From NCBI RefSeq assembly GCF_937616625.2, contig NC_065574.1:53534052-53598051 (forward strand): a stretch of DNA of 64,000 nt. Direction: 5' to 3'. Within the stretch, counting starts at the first letter, position 1. Every line of letters begins with the position of its first letter. Of this stretch, positions 1 to 11,652 are shown one piece after another. The position numbers and the translations under genes are program-made. Below the pieces are notes generated by a model that saw only the letters and a list, made by a program, of their open reading frames with translations, searched no databases and was not told where the DNA came from. Source of the DNA: Mercurialis annua. Taxonomy: Eukaryota; Streptophyta; Magnoliopsida; Malpighiales; Euphorbiaceae.

Positions 1-897
1 GTAACATATTATCGTATTATGACCTCGTGTATCGAATTGAGTAAAAATAAAATTTTACGTATACAATTGAGACGTTTTAAAATTTGTAATTAAATTAAGA
101 AAATATGATTAATTTATGAATTTGTTTAACACCGTTCCTTTTTAATTTTATACCCTCCGGCCTCCATTATGGAAATAAAACACATGAACATGATAAGTTA
201 TTAATGCAACTCCAATAATTATTTTGTTTATTTTTACACTTTGAACATATTTTATGTCAAATGCTCTAATATCTATAAAATTTGAAATATATATACATAT
301 AAAAAATATAAAAAAATTTAACAAAGGAACCCGATTATAAAAAAATATAACAGTGCATAATCATGTTTTTTATCTTTATTATTTAGTCATTTAGTTTGTT
401 AATCATTTTAGTATTCAGATCATATTAATTTATTTTTTAATTAAAATGGATAAGGAGTCAAAAACTGAATTTCTCATACCAAATGAACATTCCCATCACT
501 GAACTATGTGTACGGACAGTTTGATCATACATTATAATCTTGCACCAATCAATGACTCCATTTCTTTAACTTTTTAAAGAATAATTATACAACGCAACGG
601 TTGCGTCACGTCATTCGTGCAACAAACCAATGAGGCGTTAGCCATGTGCAAATGTTTAATAATAAAAAAATAAGAAATAAATAAAAATTCCACATCGCAA
701 ATATTTATTGGCTTGTTGTAAAAATGACGTGGCACATCCGTTGTGTGGGATAAACACTTTTTTTTTACTGCAGTCACGATCTGATTGATAATTTCAAGCC
801 TTTGCTGGGTGGTCATGGTCACGATCATACCAGGCTGTCCTTTTGGCTGCATTTCAATTTTCATGGTTGATCACTAGTTGACTTGGACAATAATTAA
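1..897. other. AT-rich intergenic DNA with dispersed repeat fragments
   Basis: No supported gene. The first ~110 bases resemble the right half of a repeat seen again near 25620-25740 (both have a 'gtgtat..cgaattgag' core followed by 'aattga' and 'taaattaa' blocks), so this is probably a MITE cut by the window edge. Bases ~585-765 contain a segment (GCGTCA, CATTCGTGCAACAAA, GCGTTAGCCATGTG, TATTGGCTTGTT, GATAAACA) that recurs upstream of both MADS copies at ~45635-45800 and ~49815-50035, so it is a dispersed repeat and not unique DNA. Confidence 0.5.
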
Positions 898-899
898 TT

Positions 900-1277
900 A
901 AGACTTATCTCCTTAAAAACCCCCCACCTTTTCCCCCCAATTCGTTTGCACCCGCACGTTGTAAAACCACCAAATATACCCAAATTACGACCTTTCACTT
1001 TCAATTGTACCCTAAAGCATCAAATTGACATCTTTTCACTTGAAAAATGTTCAAATCAATACTTTAAATTTTAGCATATATTTTAAAATAGGACTTAATA
1101 TTTTATTTAAAACAAAAATAAACCTATTTTTTCAAGTGAAAAGAGATCAATTTAATGCTTGAGGGTGCAATTGAAAGTGAAAGGTCGTAATTTGGGTATA
1201 TTTGGTGGTTTTGTAACGTGAGGGTGCAAATGAATTGGGGATAAAAGGTGAGGGGTTTTTAAGGGGATAAGCCATTA
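900..1277. mobile_element. MITE with ~140-bp terminal inverted repeats (approximate ends)
   Basis: The two halves are near-perfect inverted copies. The left reads ...CCTTAAAAACCCCCCACC...CAAATATACCCAAATTACG; the right reads CGTAATTTGGGTATATTTG...GGTGAGGGGTTTTTAAGG. The only unpaired part is ~70 bases of AT-rich centre. There is no ORF. The same style of termini (a 'ttaaaaacccc..acctt' start and 'accctgacgtt' or 'accctaaagca' blocks) recurs at 7307-7684 and 10331-10836, so these form one family. Confidence 0.75.
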
Positions 1278-2171
1278 ATTAACTATATTGATTACAAATA
1301 TTCTTTTTTTGAAATCAATATTAAACATGTAGGATTTTTCTATGCTTGAATTTGAATGTTTTATACTCACTCCATTCTAACAGAGTTGTCAACTTTGTCA
1401 TTATCACACAGTTTTAAATAGGATAGTATAATAAAATTGAATTTAAAATTAACTTTTTAAAAATGGACAAAAAAATTAGGACAAAATAATTCTGAAAGTG
1501 AACAACGCTGTTGGTGTATAACTTTAGAATAACTATAAATGGTGAATCATTTTCATGTAAGAATGTTAATGAGTAACCGCTGTCCGCTGACTATGTTTAA
1601 TTTTGGGAGTTATTAGCACCGTTTTAAAAATATTGAGGGCTTTAATCACAAACAAATAATAAAAAGGCTTTTGTGGTCTTTCAAATAAACTTCAAGGATT
1701 TTCAGTACCTTCTGCCTAAATAATGAAAATGTATCTTAGATATCTAAACAAACTAAATTGGCTGGATTATAGTTTCTGGAAGTTCAACCAAAGATTTAGA
1801 TGCTAAAACATAATCTATCACGTCACAAATTAACACGAGTATTTTATACTTGATCATATGAACATAAAATAATATTAGAACTTTGAACAGATTGACTTTC
1901 TTTGTCTGGATATTTTATAATGCGTTAAACATGTACATACAGAAAGAAAAATTCAAATTTCCTTCTTTTTCTTACATCAAGTATGTTGAAATCAATCACA
2001 TTGTGAATTTTTTTTGTTGAACAATTTTCATTTTTATGATTATAACTTATAAGTGTAAAACTGTAAAAGTAACCTTTATTTAACGTTATGAGCGATATGT
2101 TACTCAAAGTTTTGGATGGTTGATAGTGGCAGATTTGGGATTTTTTCAATCCGGACTTAATTTTTGGCTCA
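1278..2171. other. AT-rich intergenic DNA, no gene seen
   Basis: About 75% A+T, with only short chance ORFs. No TIR element or coding similarity could be recognised by eye. Confidence 0.45.
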
Positions 2172-2179
2172 TCTCCAAT

Positions 2180-4389
2180 TAGAGGTGGCAATTTTCACCC
2201 ATACCCATTTACCCACCCATATCCACCCATTATATAAAGGGTATGGGTTATAAAAGGGTAGTTATATGTTAAATGGGTAGTAAATGGGTAAAAATCTTCC
2301 TACCCATTAAAATAAGGGTTATAAAAGGGTTTGACATGGGTACCCACACTCTACCCATAATGATTTAATATGCAAAATTAGTTGAATGACACATGTCAAT
2401 TTTAGGGGTCGTTCTACAGTACCACTTAGGTTTAGATACCCATGAATTTCTAACCACTAGATTAAATCTTAATTAAAATCCACCGTTAATTAAATAGTTG
2501 TCATTGATTTGTTACCCACTTAGCCGGTTACCACATGAAGAAGAAATCTCACAATCCATCTACTCTCTTTCATATTCTCTTTCTTTTTTAATAATTCAAA
2601 ATCTTTTTCTGGGCCTTAAGATTTCCAAAATTTAGAACATAAGAACAACAAGAACTCTTAATTATAAGCAGGGCTTTCTTACTTTACGAGTTATTCAAAT
2701 TTCAAACGATTCTATGCGATAATGGGTTTTTTTATTTGAGACGATCTTTACGAAACATTGTTTTTGAAGTTTGTTTCCACAAATTACAGCAGGAGCTTAA
2801 ACTCTTGATTTACAGATTTTAGTTAAGAGTTCCCACCCTTGCAAGGAATGGAAGCATGGCAAAGGCAGAAACTGAAGCTGCAAAATTAAAGAATTAGCAA
2901 AGTCTTTGCATATTGGACTTTCATGTTATTGGCCTTGTTAAATTTCTTCCTTTTCTTACCTAGAAAAATAAGAATTTGCACCAACGTCCGTGGTCTGTTT
3001 CTTCTTGTTTCATGAGAAGAATCAGTACCATTTATTTTAGTAATGAAAGGTCATTATCAAAAGAAATTAGTCAATTAATTTTTTTTAAAATTATTGGTTT
3101 CTCTATCCCATCATTTTAAATGTCAGATTTGAAACAAAAATAAGACATGTTTTTGATAATTTTCTTAAAAAAAGGTAGTTATTTTTTAACCTCATCAAAA
3201 CATCATTGTTGGAGCTGGAATATTTTCAGTTCCTCAGATGATATATATAAATAATTTTGATCTGATATATATATTGATCCTTTTACTCTCAAAAGAGAAT
3301 GAAATTAATAAATGTTTAAAGAAATTGGCTTTTGATTTGTTGTGTAATACATCAAATTAGATTTCTGATTTTCTTATCATCTTATTGGCAGCCATTGATG
3401 AAGAGCTAGTGCAAGTTCTTATCTTTTTTTTAAAGAACAATCACATGTTTTTGACTGGTCAATGTCGAAAAAAATTCTTTTCATATTATCATGAATCCAC
3501 ATTTAAGATAATGGCAACATAAAAATTTGTGAGGTTATGATTATGAAATTTATACGACAATGTTGGTTTCACAGACAAAAGAAAGAGGATTAGGGATAAT
3601 TAGGGATTAGCTTAGGAATAAAAAAACGTTTTGAAAAAAAAACTCAATGAAAATGAAGCGCAAAATTACCGGCTATAGCAGGTAAATATAAAAAATTGTA
3701 TATAAGCTGAAGTGGTACTCTATAACCAGCCCAATTTTAGAGTATTTGAATTTTTTTAGAATATCAAATAAATTTTAAATTTTAAAATCAATATTTAAAA
3801 GTCATAAAGAACCAAAATAATTTTTTTTCCAGAATTTTCCAGAAAATATTTTTTTTTCAGAAAATATTTATTTTCGAAAATATTTTTTTTTCAGAAATTA
3901 TTTTTTTCCAGAAATTTTTTTTTTCGGAAAATATTATTTTCCAGAATTTTTTTTTTCGGAAAATATTTTTTTTTTCGGAAAATATTATTTTCCAGAAAAT
4001 ATTTTTTTTTCGGAAAATATTATTTTCCAGAAAATATTTTTTTTTCCGGAAAATATTATTTTCCAGATTATTTTTTTTCAGAAAATATTTTTTTTCGGAA
4101 ATTTTTTTTTTCCCAGAAAATACTTTTTTTTGTCGGAAAATACTTTTTTCTAACAAATGTACAATTAAATTTTAAAAAGTCAATTTCTAACATTTTTTTT
4201 AATGATACAATTTCTAACATTACACATATAAAGTGGGTTAATGGGTGGGTTAGGGTCATATAGGGTTACATGGGTATGGGTACCCATATAAAATTAAAAC
4301 GGGTCATAAATGGGTAAATTACCCATTTATAACCCTACCCATTTAAACCTAACCCATACCCACCCAAACTCACCCATTTGCCACCTCTA
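2180..4389. mobile_element. Non-autonomous hAT-type element, 2.2 kb
   Basis: The ends are 12-bp perfect terminal inverted repeats, TAGAGGTGGCAA (2180-2191) and TTGCCACCTCTA (4378-4389). The element is flanked by an 8-bp target duplication with one mismatch, TCTCCAAT (2172-2179) and TCTCCAAC (4390-4397). Eight-base duplications and RGGGTGGCAA-like ends are typical of plant hAT elements. The subterminal regions are dense in the motif ACCCATTT/AAATGGGT in both orientations, as expected for transposase-binding subterminal repeats. No transposase ORF is visible, so it must have moved with help from another element. The interior is AT-rich. Near 2410 and 3715 there are weakly inverted 'GTACCACTT..' and 'AAGTGGTAC' motifs that may mark a smaller element nested inside. 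It is clearly larger than a typical MITE. Confidence 0.85.
3838..4150. repeat. Imperfect AT-rich tandem array inside the hAT element
   Basis: About ten irregular copies of a 25-40 bp unit built from CAGAAAATATTTTTTTT and CGGAAAATATTATTTTC. Long T runs alternate with GGAAAATATT, giving chance ORFs rich in K, N, I and F that are not genes. The units are partly palindromic (GAAAATATT/AATATTTTC), so the array can form many small hairpins. Confidence 0.75.
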
Positions 4390-4397
4390 TCTCCAAC

Positions 4398-4552
4398 CGA
4401 CCGACAGTCCGGTTTTAACTTACCTCTATTCCTAAATTTATTATAAACCTTACCTTTATTTTTAAAAATATTTGATCTCAGGTCCGGATTGGAGCCTACA
4501 CTAGCATAAAGATAGTTACGTGCCTAATGGTTGACCTTCTGTCATTGTAATA
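4398..4552. other. Short intergenic gap
   Basis: Nothing recognisable. It lies between the hAT target duplication and the next MITE. Confidence 0.3.
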
Positions 4553-4912
4553 AACAAAGGGTCAACGTGCCTCCTGAACTTATGACACGGGATCATATAG
4601 CTCAATTTATACTTTTTTTGAACAAGTAATCCCAAAACTCTTTATTTTTGGGTCAAATAACCCCATAATTTATATTTTTATTTTAAAAAATAAATTTAGA
4701 ATAATTATATCGCATCAATTAGGGAAGTATCTAATTACTTTTTTTCATCACTCACATCCGATTTGTATTTTACGCGTTTTAAAAATATAATTATGGGGTT
4801 ATTTGACCCAAAAATAAAGAGTTTTGGGGTTACTTGCTCAAAAAAGTATAAATTGGATTAAATGATCCCGTGTCACAAGTTTAGGGGGCGCGTTGACCCT
4901 TTGTTTCATCAT
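4553..4912. mobile_element. MITE with ~165-bp terminal inverted repeats
   Basis: The left end ACAAAGGGTCAACGTGCC and the right end GCGCGTTGACCCTTTGT are inverted copies. The pairing continues inward through TTATGACACGGGATCA / TGATCCCGTGTCACAA, CCCAAAACTCTTTATTTTTG and its complement, and AAATAACCCCATAATT. Only ~60 bases in the centre are unpaired. There is no ORF. Elements at 32198-32431 and 59150-59436 share the AAAGGGT.. end and a similar plan. Confidence 0.8.
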
Positions 4913-5640
4913 TGTAATTATGCAAAAGTGATTTCCCTATGCCGGTGTTTTAAGCACTGAATCGACTGATCACTTCAACCGGTTTAATAAGAAAGTGAAG
5001 GTTAATCCGATTTAATTATTTTCTGAATATTAAAAATAAAATTCAATATTTTTAAACTGAAAAAGACAGTAAAAACTGAAAACTATTGAGCAACAAAAAC
5101 TGTCCCATTTATTATCTATTTAAAATGCGGTCTTTTTATTGATATTTTAATTTATTATCAAATAAAATTTTATATATATATTTAAATTTTGAACATCAAA
5201 ATTTATTTTAAAACGCTGGGTACAGCTATCAAGTGGATGAATAGAGCAAACCAAGTTGATAAACAAATGCTGACTGCTGACAATGAGGACTATGTTTTCC
5301 TTCCTGGGTTGAACTTATACAGCTAATATTGTGAACAATCCTTAAAAAATTCAAATGGAAGATTTCTAAGATTTTCTTGAACCAAACACAACCCTAGTCT
5401 TGATTTTGAAATCTTATGCTATTTTTTTTCTATGCTCAATAATAATACTAAACGTAAGTTTCAACTGTATATATAAAAAAAACAGAGAAAAAAACTGTAA
5501 AACTGATAAAAAAAAAAACAGAGCAAAAATATGGTTATGATTAATTATGGTTACAAGAACAAGAACATAATCTTGAACATAAAAAATGTGTAATATAAAA
5601 AAATTTATGAAAGAATAATTACAGTTTAAGATGGGGGATA
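4913..5640. other. Intergenic DNA downstream of the small membrane protein gene
   Basis: AT-rich, no gene. The part nearest 5640 (about 5430-5640) is expected to hold the 3' UTR of the minus-strand gene, but no poly(A) signal can be assigned with confidence because AATAAA-like words are everywhere here. Confidence 0.35.
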
Positions 5641-5642
5641 TG

Positions 5643-5921
5643 TTAAAAGTGGCAGCCACAGCATAAATAAAAGAAACTAACAGTAGCAACAAGAACAACA
5701 GCTTCAAAAATAGACATAATCTTGAAAACCAAGTTATCAAAAAAACTTAACTTCAACTTATTAATCCTTTTCCACTTAAAACCAGACCCCAAAAACCTCA
5801 GCCTAAACCTCCAAAATTCCTTTAATTTTAGCCTTCTAATCCAATTCTTCATCTTCTTCGTTCTGCTGCTGCTGCTGGTGGTGGAACTGATGATCTTCTC
5901 GCTCTCAATCTCTTCTTGCAT
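5643..5921 (-). CDS. Small single-pass membrane protein of unknown function
   Basis: A 92-aa open reading frame. The N-terminus is acidic (MQEEIESEKI), followed by a Ser/Thr run. Residues ~21-60 are strongly basic and aromatic (motifs KLKEFWRFRLRFLGSGFKWK), then comes one hydrophobic helix, residues ~66-86 (IMSIFEAVVLVATVSFFYL), and a Cys-rich tail ending CCGCHF. This looks like a tail-anchored or single-pass protein with its basic side in the cytosol. I have an impression that plant genomes encode similar short proteins with this C-terminus, but I cannot name a family. Support for a real gene: non-repetitive composition in a repeat-rich area, local GC rise, a TATA box ~115 bases upstream of the ATG, and no intron needed. 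The Ser run is coded by a slippage-prone CTG/CTT repeat (around 5862-5880). The function is unknown. Confidence 0.65.
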   Translation of the reverse strand: MQEEIESEKIISSTTSSSSRTKKMKNWIRRLKLKEFWRFRLRFLGSGFKWKRINKLKLSFFDNLVFKIMSIFEAVVLVATVSFFYLCCGCHF

Positions 5922-6031
5922 GTTTAAATTTTATAATTTTTTAAAAATTTACTATTGAACTATACAAAAAAGTTCTTGTTTTTTTTGTCGGGTTTGATTT
6001 GTAATGAAGAACAGAGGAGGTGTTATATGGT

Positions 6032-6043
6032 AGATATATATAA
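6032..6043 (-). promoter_or_regulatory. Putative TATA box of the small membrane protein gene
   Basis: On the minus strand the sequence reads CTTATATATATCTA, about 115 bases before the ATG at 5921. That would give a leader of roughly 80-90 bases. AT-rich context lowers the certainty. Confidence 0.45.
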
Positions 6044-6267
6044 GGTTTTGTTTGGTGAAGAAGGAAGGAGGAGAGAAGCAGGAGGGTTTTGAAGGGTGTT
6101 TTGGTAATTTGAGAGTGAAACTGCTCCGTGTTTTGATGAGTCCAAAATAATTAGAAGATGGTTGGTGGTGACGTTGTTGTATTGTATGTAAACGTGGAGG
6201 AGTGGGGAAGTATTTTGGAGGTAGGTTTGTGTCTACTTACCTACATAGTAGTAAGATTTTGGAGAAA

Positions 6268-6480
6268 GATTTGTTTATGCCCCTAATATTTACCCTGAGG
6301 TCCGGATTTGTCCATACGTTTAATTTTGGTTGAAATGCACCCCTGACGTTTTAAAACTGACCTATTTATGTCCTTTTTTTTTATGAGGTTAAATATTTCA
6401 AATTTAGCGTCATCTATTTCCTACGTGGATGATGACATGACTGGATACCTAAACACTCGTTTGTTTAAGGCCCGTATATG
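6268..6480. mobile_element. One-sided MITE-like remnant
   Basis: The segment starts 'TATGCCCCTAATATTTACCC' and runs through 'GCACCCCTGACGTT', the same vocabulary as the MITE family at 900, 7307 and 10331. No inverted partner was found downstream, so it is probably a truncated copy. Confidence 0.4.
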
Positions 6481-7306
6481 CCCTTAAATAAAATACAATT
6501 TAAATTAGTTTTTAATAAAAATTGAAACACTTTTTTTAGAAGTTTACACTCTGTAATTCATCGGAATAAAGATTGAGACTTTTTTTTACAATTTTCACAT
6601 TCCAAACCCACAACGTCCACCGGTAAACTTGACAATGAACTCGCCGGAGTTCATCGTTTCTAAGGATGAACCCCGCTGTTCATCCTCTCTGAAGATTTGT
6701 ATTAATTTTATCAAAATTAAAATTTATTAATACGCTATATTCAATGGCAAATTTACCTTAAAATTAAGATAGATCGAAGTTTATATATCTATTCAAAATT
6801 GAATTAAACTATGATGCAGTTTATAAAAAAGATCAAACTAGAGTGGTGGGAGTTATTGAATCAGACTATTAACAAGATTGGAGATTTTTCTGTTATTTTT
6901 TGATTTATTTGGAATTCAAGTATTTTAGAATTTTGGGCACTCATAAAAATAATGAATCGCGCTGTTAAACAGGACCGAAAAAGGTGATTTTTGAAGGAAA
7001 TGCCCTCCATGCATCTAACATTATCAATTCAATAATTTATAATATCTCATCTGTTCAGAATATTTATATCCAAAAATTTAGTAATTCAGAAGCTCTTAAT
7101 TGATAAAAACAGTCAAATTATCAATGCGTCAATTTCCTTTACGCTGTTTTTGTTTCAATTTTATTTTTGAAAACGGCCTCTTTATTATCTACAATCTCTT
7201 TTATTTTAACTCTATTTCTGTTAAAAAGATCACAAATATGAAAAAAATTAAAGTAATTTGCTCATTTGTTAATTGAAAATAAGTCGTAATTATATTGATA
7301 AAATAA
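6481..7306. other. AT-rich intergenic DNA, no gene seen
   Basis: Only short chance ORFs. A GC-richer patch near 6600-6690 (CCACAACGTCCACCGGTAAA...) has no long frame and could not be identified. Confidence 0.4.
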
Positions 7307-7684
7307 AGGCTTAATGTCTTAAAAAAAACTCTGACCTTTCATCCCCTTTTCAATCCTACCCTGACGTTGCAAATCTGTCAATTTTACCCTATTTTGTATT
7401 TTTTTTCATTTCAATTGCACCCTAAAACATAAAATTGACATTTTTTTTATTTGGAAAAAATTCTCTAAATTGACCCTTTTTGCATTAGATTAACTTTTTA
7501 TATTAAATTGACCATTTTTAAGAAAATATTGAACTTTTGTCAAATAAATAAAGGTCAATTTTATGCTTTAGGGTACAATTGAAATGAAAAAAATGTAATC
7601 TGGGGTAAAATTTGACAATTTTTCAATGTCAGGGTAGGATTAAAAAGAAGATGAAAGGTCGGGTTATTTTAAGGCATTAAGCCT
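7307..7684. mobile_element. MITE with long terminal inverted repeats
   Basis: The left end GGCTTAATGTCTTAAAA and the right end TTTTAAGGCATTAAGCC are inverted. Pairing continues through CTGACCTTTCATCC / GATGAAAGGTC, AATCCTACCCTGACGTT / ATGTCAGGGTAGGATT and ATTTTACCC / GGGTAAAAT. Same family as 10331-10836. No coding capacity. Confidence 0.8.
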
Positions 7685-8392
7685 AAAATAAAATACCAAA
7701 GAAAAAGGAAGTTTGTTGTAGATGAGGTTTATAGTAATTTTTGCTCATTTATTAATTGAAAATTTGGATTTCTTTATATTTATTTGTAATATGTGTATGC
7801 GTTTTACACAAACTTCACTATTTTTTTACAAACTTTACTATTTATTTGAGGTCAACTTCATTAAAAAGAAAATAAAAACTTAAGAGGTTCAACTCTTAGA
7901 AGGTTCTTCTCATTTTGGCTGCACTACGAGTTTATTTTGAATCTTTGACCAATTATGCATGGAATTCATTATTCATATATGTAAGACGTTGAATTGAATT
8001 TTCTCATTAATATTTATTTGTTCATCAAGTTTCTAGTAGTTTAACTTTAAACAATTTCTAATAAAATGACTGCTTCATAATAAATGAATTTTTTTCCTAT
8101 TTAACAAAATGTACTAACATTTACATTTGAGTAAAAATTACCAAATAGCAAAAGCAAATTAACTCTAATAATTGATTTATATATTAGAGGAGATTGACAA
8201 CTTATCAAGAGATTGAAACAATTCTCTATAGGTGTAGATAAGTAGATAAGTGAACATTCTAATTTAAACGAGATTGTAGTTTAGAACTTTATATATATAT
8301 ATATATAACCGTTCAAAATTTGAGATTAGAATTTTATTTTTCGCAAGAAAATTATCGGCCGCAAGTAAAATTTATTTTAATATGAAATTTTT
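7685..8392. other. AT-rich intergenic DNA, no gene seen
   Basis: No ORF or element could be recognised. A short TA run lies at ~8290-8307. Confidence 0.4.
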
Positions 8393-8578
8393 TTTAGGTT
8401 GACCGAGTCTATCACGTCATCCGTTACGGAACACAATTATATTATAACACCTCATCGAAATGATGGTAAAATTCAAATTTTAATGATGATATTACAATTT
8501 TGCCATCATTTATTTGAGATGTTATAATATGACTGACTTAGTCTACAGTTCACGTGGTAGACTCGGTCTACCTAAAAA
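8393..8578. mobile_element. Small MITE
   Basis: The left end TTTAGGTTGACCGAGTCTA and the right end TAGACTCGGTCTACCTAAA are inverted. Inner blocks also pair (ATTATAACACCTCA with TGAGATGTTATAAT, GATGGTAAAATT with AATTTTGCCATC). A related one-sided fragment, with CATCACGTCATCCGT and ATTATAACACGTTATT, lies at ~9620-9680. Confidence 0.7.
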
Positions 8579-9384
8579 TTTCTCCTATGAAAAATTTAAA
8601 AGTGTCGTCTAATAGTTAGAATCCATCCAGAATACCTTATATATCTTATATTAAAACAAAAATATATGAATTAATGTCGTTGAAATTGGACAAATGTTCG
8701 TTTTGTCTCTCGAACTTGACACAAAAGATCAAATAAAATTATATTCATAATTTTGAAAAAAATACCTTTAAAATGGTTATTTTATTTTATTTTATCCATC
8801 AGCTATAATTTGTACATAACGCTTCTATAATGATCAACATATTGCAATTGAAACAGAAAATTATTAGAGCCCGATATAAAAATTGAAGCTGAGGGAGTAA
8901 AATAAGTCAAAGTATCTATATTGAAAATAGTTTAATTTAAGTAAAAAAAAAACAGATTTCATTTGATCTATTTTGCTAAATTTAAGTGGCAAAGTAAACC
9001 TTTATTCTGTTGAAAATGGAAGAACTTACATGCTGACAGAACAGCAAATTATAATTTAGAGCTCCTAAAATGCATAAAATCAATATTAATCGATTAGCGG
9101 TGATAGTTGGAAAAGGAATTTTACAAATTTAAAATGTCTAATCCATAAGATATACAGCTTTCAAGATTCTGTATAAGTGATTGCCAGAGTTTAATCATAA
9201 GCTACGGCTGTCCAAGATATAATGCTTTATTAAACAAAATGCTTTAGAAAATCTGTGTCTAGTTGGTTTAGATATGGCTATGAAGAATGAATCGTGTTTA
9301 GCAATTGATTGTGCTTAGTTAATTAGTATTTAAATACACTTTAGAGCAGGTAAGATTCCACAATCAATTCATCAAAAAAAAATC
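8579..9384. other. AT-rich intergenic DNA, no gene seen
   Basis: No supported coding region or recognisable element. Confidence 0.4.
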
Positions 9385-9397
9385 ACATTCAAGTTTT

Positions 9398-9500
9398 TTT
9401 TTATAATTGGGGAGGGGGAGCGCTTATGGGAGGATATGAACCCACGATCTTAACATTTTACTATCCAGCGCTTATACCATTTGAGCTACAGCTCGTTGGT
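9398..9500 (-). mobile_element. tRNA-derived SINE (short copy)
   Basis: On the minus strand the 5' part reads GAGCTGTAGCTCAAATGGTA, an A-box-like internal promoter. About 40 bases later GGGTTCATATCC resembles a B box. It ends in an A tract (T run at 9394-9402). The copy is bracketed by the direct repeat ACATTCAAGTTTT at 9385-9397 and 9501-9513, a target-site duplication of the length expected for LINE-driven retrotransposition. It is tRNA-like only in its promoter; it does not fold as a tRNA. Confidence 0.75.
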
Positions 9501-9513
9501 ACATTCAAGTTTT

Positions 9514-10330
9514 TAAATTGATTATTATTTTAATAATTAAAAAATAAAACAATTTAATGATAGTGATTTTTGTTAGATGTTATCGTATGAATTCGAGAAA
9601 TTATTACATATACTTACTCCATCACGTCATCCGTGTATTGAGCTAATCACATTATAACACGTTATTAAAATGATGGTATTATTGTAATTTTGTTTGTTTT
9701 TTTTTACACTTTTTAATAGATATGAATTCTACTACATACTATAAACCATAGTTGTTAACTTTTTTTAAGGTTAATTGGTTTTTGAATTATCTTAATATTG
9801 GACAGGGTTAAATATAAATAAAATTATAACATAATTTTTAAATTTTTATAATTCAAACTATGAACTTATATTTTTTTATATAATTTGAACTACTAAATAA
9901 AAATTTAATTAATTGGTGTTGATGTTAACATCAAAATCCTTCTAGCATGATTTTTATTTTATTTTAGCATTTTAGCATTTTATATCAGCACTGATTGATC
10001 AGAATTTCAATTGATTATAGGAACTATGAAAAAGTAAAAATTTATATTTGAAATTATAAAAACTAAATATTTAAATTCAAATTATAAAATACACTATAGT
10101 TTATAAGCTGGATATTATACAAAGGGTTGTAAATTCTTATTAGATTTTGACACAAAGAAGATTGTTATTAGTTGTGGATTCCATGGTTGGTCGGCTTCAA
10201 ATTATATATTTCTTTTCAAAGATTCACTTTAGCATTTGAGAATAATCTTTTTGTTTGCTTTATTATATTTAACCATTAGCTCTCTTGGCCTTTACGTGTG
10301 TTGTTCTTTGATAAGATATGTTTAAAAATA
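9514..10330. other. AT-rich intergenic DNA
   Basis: It holds the partial MITE relative at ~9620-9680 noted above; otherwise nothing recognisable. Confidence 0.4.
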
Positions 10331-10836
10331 GGCCTAATGTCTTAAAAAACCCCGACCTTTTAGCCCCTTTTCAATCATACCCTGACGTTGAAAATTTGTC
10401 AATTTTACCCTATTTTGCATTTTTGTGTTTCAATTGTACCCTGAAAAATTAAATTAACGTCTTTTGCGTTTGGAAATTTGTTTAAAACATTCTCCATGTC
10501 TCGCATATATTGATTGTATATTTTTAAAATTTATTTAAATTTAGTTAAATTAATTAAGAATTTAAATTAGTGTTAATTTGATTATGGTTTTTAGTTAGTT
10601 TTTAAAAATAAAGGACTTATTTGTACTTTTTTGAATAAAAAAGAATTTAATTTCATGTTTAGACTTAATTAATTGAATGATTTCATCATTTAAGTAAAAA
10701 TATTAACAAAAATTAAAATATTGGGGTACAATTGAAAACGGAAAATTTAAAAGTGGGTAAAATTGACAAATTTTCAACGTCAGGGTGGAATTGAAAAAAA
10801 GTTTAAAGGTGAGGGGTTTTTGAGTGATTAGGCCTT
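10331..10836. mobile_element. MITE with long terminal inverted repeats
   Basis: The left end AGGCCTAATGTCTTAAAAAA and the right end TTTTTGAGTGATTAGGCCTT are inverted. Inner pairs include ACCCTGACGTTGAAAATTTG / CAAATTTTCAACGTCAGGGT and TCAATTTTACCC / GGGTAAAATTGA. Same family as 7307-7684, with a larger unpaired centre. Confidence 0.8.
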
Positions 10837-11176
10837 AAAAATATAGTTCCCAAAACAAGCAAATGGAGGCATAAGGTTGGCTGTGCTAAAATTCTTAAAA
10901 AACACCCAAAATATATTTATTCTGTCCATAAATCTACGGCTATAATATTTTTTGACAATGAACGCGCAAACGGAATACAAATTTAGTTATTTTTTCTTTC
11001 AAAAAGTTGAAGCTATTGTGAGGTTATGTGGAGCAGACTCGAATAAAATTAAAGAGAAATCATTAAAAAAATCAAACGAGAACATAAGATATGTGGTTCA
11101 TCGAATTATTTATGTCGAAAGAATTGGCAGTTAATTAATGTAATATCGAAACAAGAGATTCTAAAATCACTACAAA

Positions 11177-11644
11177 CTAAGAAGCACGGAAACTTCAATA
11201 AAATTGCGTTTCCTGTTTCGGAAACGTTTCGGGAACAGAAAATTCTTGAACACCCGTACGAAACGTTTCGGGCCGTTTCCGTAAATAATAAAAATTAAAA
11301 ATTTGTTAAAAAATTAAAATTATTACCCACAAATAAAAAAATCTAACTAGTTACCATAAATTTTACATTCGCATTGCCCACAATACATTAAATATACTTA
11401 TTTGTGTTGAATTATATTATATTTTTTTATATATTTATAAAATTTTAAATATTCAGTATATTAAAATTAATTATTTTGTTAATTATCATGAATATTTAGA
11501 TAATATTTTTATAAATATATCCCTACATTTTTGTTATTTACACGTTTCCCCCACATTTTATGTCCTTCATTTTGAAAAACTTTCGTTTCCCCGTGTCCGT
11601 TTCGTATCGTTTCCGTTTCCCGTTTCCGTTTCCGTGCTACCTAG
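11177..11644. mobile_element. hAT-type MITE (CTAGGTAGCACGGA family)
   Basis: The ends are CTAAGAAGCACGGAAAC and GTTTCCGTGCTACCTAG, flanked by a perfect 8-bp target duplication ACTACAAA (11169-11176 and 11645-11652). Subterminal DNA is dense in CGTTTCC/GGAAACG motifs. Two further members lie beside IMP1 at 58464-58604 and 59528-59688. There is no ORF. Confidence 0.85.
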
Positions 11645-11652
11645 ACTACAAA

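Noticed and set aside
574..864. 96-codon minus-strand frame
   Set aside because: The C-terminal two thirds lie in a dispersed repeat, and the N-terminal ~35 residues match nothing I recognise. Not enough for a gene.
3857..4259. Lys/Asn/Phe-rich frames on the minus strand
   Set aside because: They are translations of the AT-rich tandem array in the hAT element, with no conserved motif.
9398..9500. Possible tRNA gene
   Set aside because: A- and B-box motifs are present, but there is no acceptor stem or proper anticodon arm; the poly(A) end and target duplication show a SINE. The same applies to 13881-14163 and 37801-37898.
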